From Shewanella mesophila (lineage in GTDB: Bacteria > Pseudomonadota > Gammaproteobacteria > Enterobacterales > Shewanellaceae), in the NCBI RefSeq assembly GCF_019457515.1, contig NZ_CP080421.1, positions 1,550,001 through 1,614,000 of the forward strand: 64,000 bases of DNA. The letters run 5' to 3'. The translations under genes and the position numbers were made by a program. Below, piece after piece: positions 61,521 to 64,000 of the stretch. The notes beneath the pieces are model-generated. The model did not search any database, was not told the origin of the DNA, and saw only the letters and a program-made list of their open reading frames with translations. The number at the start of each line of letters is the position of its first letter. The first letter of the stretch is position 1.

Positions 61521-62144
61521 ATGTCGATTAAGTATGTCGCTACTTCAAAATTACCTACGCCATGGGGCGTTTTTGCAATGCATGGTTTTGAAGACACTGA
61601 CACAGGCAAAGAACATGTCGCACTGACATTTGGTGAGTTAGATAGCAATACGCCTATTCTTGGTCGTATTCATTCAGAATGCCTTACGGGTGATGCGTTG
61701 TTTAGCTTACGCTGTGACTGTGGTTTTCAACTGCAAACCGCGATGCAAAATATCGCTGAAGCGGGTCAGGGCTTTATCTTATATCTCCGTCAAGAAGGTC
61801 GCGGTATTGGCTTGTTAAATAAGATCCGTGCCTACGAGCTGCAAGATCAAGGGGCTAATACGGTAGAAGCCAACGAGCGGTTAGGCTTTGACGCCGATAT
61901 GCGTAAGTACGATATGATCAAGCCTATGATGGACAATATAGGTGTTCATCAGGTTAAGCTAATGACTAACAATCCTCGTAAAGTCAAAGCAATGAAAGAG
62001 CTTGGAATCGAGGTCGTTGAGCGGGTGCCACTGCAGGTCGGTAAAAATCGTTATAACGAAGCCTATCTAAAAACTAAGTCAACCGAACTTGGTCATATGA
62101 TGTCTGAATATCATTTTACGGAAGATAAGGGCTGCAACTCCTAA
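61521..62144 (+). CDS. ribA: GTP cyclohydrolase II
   Basis: A 207-residue enzyme that opens GTP in the first committed step of riboflavin synthesis. The zinc ligands are in [20 protein letters not shown] (C-x10-C-x-C), the GTP-binding region in [20 protein letters not shown], and the C-terminus [19 protein letters not shown] is typical. It is the stand-alone form without the RibB domain. RBS AAAGG lies 10 bases ahead of the ATG. No FMN riboswitch is seen in the 240-base gap upstream. Confidence 0.96.
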   Translation: MSIKYVATSKLPTPWGVFAMHGFEDTDTGKEHVALTFGELDSNTPILGRIHSECLTGDALFSLRCDCGFQLQTAMQNIAEAGQGFILYLRQEGRGIGLLNKIRAYELQDQGANTVEANERLGFDADMRKYDMIKPMMDNIGVHQVKLMTNNPRKVKAMKELGIEVVERVPLQVGKNRYNEAYLKTKSTELGHMMSEYHFTEDKGCNS

Positions 62145-62240
62145 TCATCTTCTCAAACTCATGGCGGCTAGCTTTTAATTTGGCAAGTCGCTATAGTTTT
62201 TAGCTTTAATTTGTTTGTTAACTAAAGCTTCCTATTCTAT

Positions 62241-63089
62241 ATGCCGATACGCATATCTCTGTTTCTTACCTGTATACTCTTTGGTTTAGCTAGCTTTTCT
62301 GCTGTGGCTGAACATGAATAAGATTTTGCTCATTATGCATTTGCCAACTATCTGGGCAGCGGCTTCTGCCGACCATCAGGCGAAATGTCACAGTGCTTTA
62401 TATTCCTCATCGCTTTGAATTGTGTAGCGATTAAGATTCGTTATTGAGATTGCGCTCAGCGGTATCATTTGGTTTATTCAATTTTACTTGGGACGTTCTA
62501 CCTGATGGCGAGTTTCCATCGAGTGTGGGACGACGACATTTATGCCAAGCATAGAACATCGAAATCAAACCTCGGCGACTCATGAGTTCCAATCTTATGT
62601 CGACTTAGGTTATGCAATAATTTTTCTACAGGTAATGATGTCGCCATCTTCTCGGCAGGTGTATCGAGTTTGCGAGAATTAACCCTTGAACAGAGTCGAC
62701 CTATTTGGGTGAATAGACTCTTTTTTGCAGGTTATCGCAGTTTTGATGGCAAGCAACAAGCAACAAGCAACAAGCAACAAGCAACGTACTCTGCTATTCA
62801 ATCAGGTATCTATATCGGCACTGATATTCATTGGCGATGGAATTGGCTAGGAGTGGGTGTAAAACCTAGAGTGTTCACTGCTGGCTATTGGTATTTTGAT
62901 AGGCTTCGTTTTGTTATGCCTATCGGTGATGATGTGCTGGTTTCCCATAATTTGGAACTTGGTGCTACGCTGGCTTTTTCAAAGCCCATTTTATGGGAAT
63001 GAATGGGAATAATTGACCGCCTAGGTGTCAGTTATCGAGTGGGTGATGGTGTACACGCGTGGCGATTGGTTTTTGAGTTTCCTATATGA
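62241..63089 (+). pseudogene. Decayed outer-membrane protein gene
   Basis: Starting at an ATG at 62241 the frame gives a signal peptide (MPIRISLFLTCILFGLASFS, then AVAEHE) and stops at once. Later fragments in different frames read on: AHYAFANYLGSGF, SFGLFNFTWDVLPDGEFPSS, TTFMPSIEHRNQTSATHEFQ, SYVDLGYA, NDVAIFSAGVSSLRELTLEQ, WVNRLFFAGYRSFDG, RLRFVMPIGDDVLVSHNLEL, GATLAFSKPILWE and finally DRLGVSYRVGDGVHAWRLVF followed by EFPI and a stop at 63089. The string of beta-strand-like pieces, split by at least four frameshifts or stops, is a degraded outer-membrane barrel protein. A heptanucleotide tandem repeat interrupts it at 62750-62785. Confidence 0.85.
62750..62785 (+). repeat. Heptanucleotide tandem repeat, about five copies
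   Basis: The unit GCAACAA recurs with a seven-base period from 62753 (guanines at 62753, 62760, 62767, 62774, 62781), preceded by CAA and ending GCAAC. It falls inside the decayed outer-membrane protein gene, at a predicted loop (after RSFDG). Confidence 0.9.
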
Positions 63090-63165
63090 TAGCAATCAGT
63101 ACAACAAGCGATTGGGCAATCTTAAGAAAGCCCTTCATTTGGCCACTTGCTTAGGCTGATAGGTA

Positions 63166-63492
63166 TTACTCGCTCTTTCCCCAAATATTGGCATTGACCG
63201 AACTCGAGCGTTGATTTTTACTGCTGCTAGGCGTTTTTGCGGCAGGAAGTTCCTGCTGCGGCTTTAGTTTTGGCAGCGGTAACTTATTCATCTTTAAATA
63301 AAGGTATTCCACCTTCTCTCTGGCCCATGGCGTTTTACGTAAAAACTTGAGGCTAGATTTGATGCTTGGATCGTGATTAAAACAGCGGATATCGATACGC
63401 TGACCTAGCTCTTCCCAGCCATAATGATCGACTAAGTCATTGAGTAAATTTTCTAACTTTATTCCGTGGAGAGGGTTGTTCGTCTGTGTCAT
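63166..63492 (-). CDS. VF530 family DNA-binding protein (DUF2132)
   Basis: A 108-residue protein. The first 70 residues are the VF530 domain: [20 protein letters not shown], then [13 protein letters not shown] and [20 protein letters not shown] followed by EKVEYLYLK. The C-terminal 35 residues are a low-complexity Lys/Pro/Ser tail ([20 protein letters not shown]). The domain resembles a small helical DNA-binding fold by structure; its function is unknown. The gene stands alone. Confidence 0.88.
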   Translation of the reverse strand: MTQTNNPLHGIKLENLLNDLVDHYGWEELGQRIDIRCFNHDPSIKSSLKFLRKTPWAREKVEYLYLKMNKLPLPKLKPQQELPAAKTPSSSKNQRSSSVNANIWGKSE

Positions 63493-63554
63493 GTCGATCA
63501 GTTTATCAATGAAGATTTTCTCAATTATATCAGTTTATCTGAGGTGTATCAGAT

Positions 63555-63580
63555 AAAAAAGAGAGCCACATAGGCTCTCT
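63555..63580 (-). terminator. Terminator of the P-domain protein gene
   Basis: AGAGAGCC (63560-63567) and GGCTCTCT (63573-63580) pair around ACATA; on the minus strand the stem is followed by six Ts. It lies 18 bases beyond the stop at 63598. Confidence 0.88.
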
Positions 63581-63597
63581 GTTTTAGGTTGCTGTGA

Positions 63598-64000
63598 TTA
63601 CTGGAAGCTTATCTGCCAAGCATCTATGCTACCTGTATCACGACGAGCGCTGTCTACGGCTTTTAGATTCCAAGTGCCGGCTGAATCAACGCCAGACATG
63701 TCTACTGTGTAGGTCTTGACTATGTTGTCAGCACTTCCGCCACTGTTATCATGTAGAATCGCAACCTGCCCAGAAGGGCTGTGTAACTCAACTTGAAGAT
63801 CACCAATATAGGTATGGGTGATATTGACCGTTACGCTAACCATTCCCGAATCACCAGTACGAACAACGCTTATTGGGCTTTTAATACCCGTTGTGTTGTT
63901 GTCTGGGATGGCATAAGTCGTGTTGTTTGTATAACTCGCTGCTCCGCCACCAGTGCTACCACCACCGTTTTGCTCTGTGAAGCTAGCCGTTAGGTTTACG
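63598..64000 (-). CDS. C-terminal P/Homo B domain of a secreted peptidase-like protein (partial)
   Basis: The frame is open to the window edge, so only the last 134 residues are seen. A flexible linker NGGGSTGGGAASY leads into a proprotein convertase P domain: TYAIPDNNTTGIKSPISVVR, VTVNITHTYIGDLQVELHSP, SGQVAILHDNSGG and GTWNLKAVDSARRDTGSIDA, ending WQISFQ. Such C-terminal P domains are common on exported subtilisin-like (S8) and metallopeptidases of marine gammaproteobacteria and often support folding or secretion. The peptidase itself lies outside the window, so its class is unknown. Confidence 0.85.
   Translation of the reverse strand, partial: VNLTASFTEQNGGGSTGGGAASYTNNTTYAIPDNNTTGIKSPISVVRTGDSGMVSVTVNITHTYIGDLQVELHSPSGQVAILHDNSGGSADNIVKTYTVDMSGVDSAGTWNLKAVDSARRDTGSIDAWQISFQ

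Overview
The window is chromosomal DNA of a gammaproteobacterium, most likely a Shewanella. This is inferred from the combination of a FabV-type enoyl reductase, a TonB2-like operon with DUF3450 and TPR partners, paired large TonB-dependent receptors, sap and psp clusters, a DinG/PolB divergent pair and many small gammaproteobacterial families (RraB, YibL, YbcJ, VF530, DUF2057, DUF3010). Genes are densely packed, with ordinary gammaproteobacterial start signals and many intrinsic terminators. I see no prophage, integrase, CRISPR array or complete insertion sequence.

Layout. 1-1.5 kb: C-terminal part of the periplasmic chaperone PpiD. 1.5-2 kb: a non-coding dispersed repeat. 2-3.2 kb: fabV. 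3.3-8.7 kb: sapABCDF on the minus strand, with an unusual Walker A residue in SapD. 8.8-14 kb: the phage-shock module, pspF divergent from pspABC across a sigma-54 promoter, followed by ycjX and ycjF. 14-17 kb: methionine gamma-lyase and an SLC13-type transporter. 17-18.2 kb: a ComEA-like protein, the 4.5S SRP RNA and a ComFB-like protein. 18.4-25.2 kb: DUF2057, PriC, a TSUP transporter and DinG on the minus strand, with PolB (DNA polymerase II) divergent. 25.4-34 kb: a porin and two paralogous TonB-dependent receptors separated by long regulatory gaps. 34.6-39.6 kb: a six-gene operon of DUF3450, a long ExbB/TtpC-like protein, ExbB, ExbD, TonB and a TPR protein, preceded by a perfect interrupted palindrome. 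39.6-43.7 kb: a degenerate GGDEF protein, a DUF885 lipoprotein, PpiC, a GNAT enzyme, a YbcJ-like protein and RraB. 43.7-44.4 kb: a second copy of the dispersed repeat abutting a decayed LysR regulator. 44.4-53 kb: a second TSUP protein, a small cysteine-motif protein, AvtA, SbcDC and a MepM-like endopeptidase. 53-57.9 kb: a YgjP-like metallopeptidase, DUF3010, a DEAD-box helicase, an RssA-like patatin and an unrecognised protein. 58-61 kb: nrdD and nrdG behind two NrdR-like boxes and an FNR-like site. 61-64 kb: YibL, RibA, a decayed outer-membrane protein gene carrying a heptanucleotide repeat, a VF530 protein and the C-terminal P-domain of a secreted protein.

Themes. Much of the window concerns the cell envelope: outer-membrane uptake (porin, receptors, TonB2-like energiser), envelope stress (PspABCF, PpiD), peptidoglycan hydrolysis and peptide handling (Sap). 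A second group concerns DNA maintenance (DinG, PolB, PriC, SbcDC). I do not see a clearly new multi-gene system. The observations most worth following are the palindrome ahead of the TonB2-like operon, the operator-like repeats ahead of the porin and first receptor, altered motifs in SapD and PolB, the dispersed repeat beside the LysR pseudogene, and several gene remnants that conventional gene calls would misreport as small hypothetical proteins.
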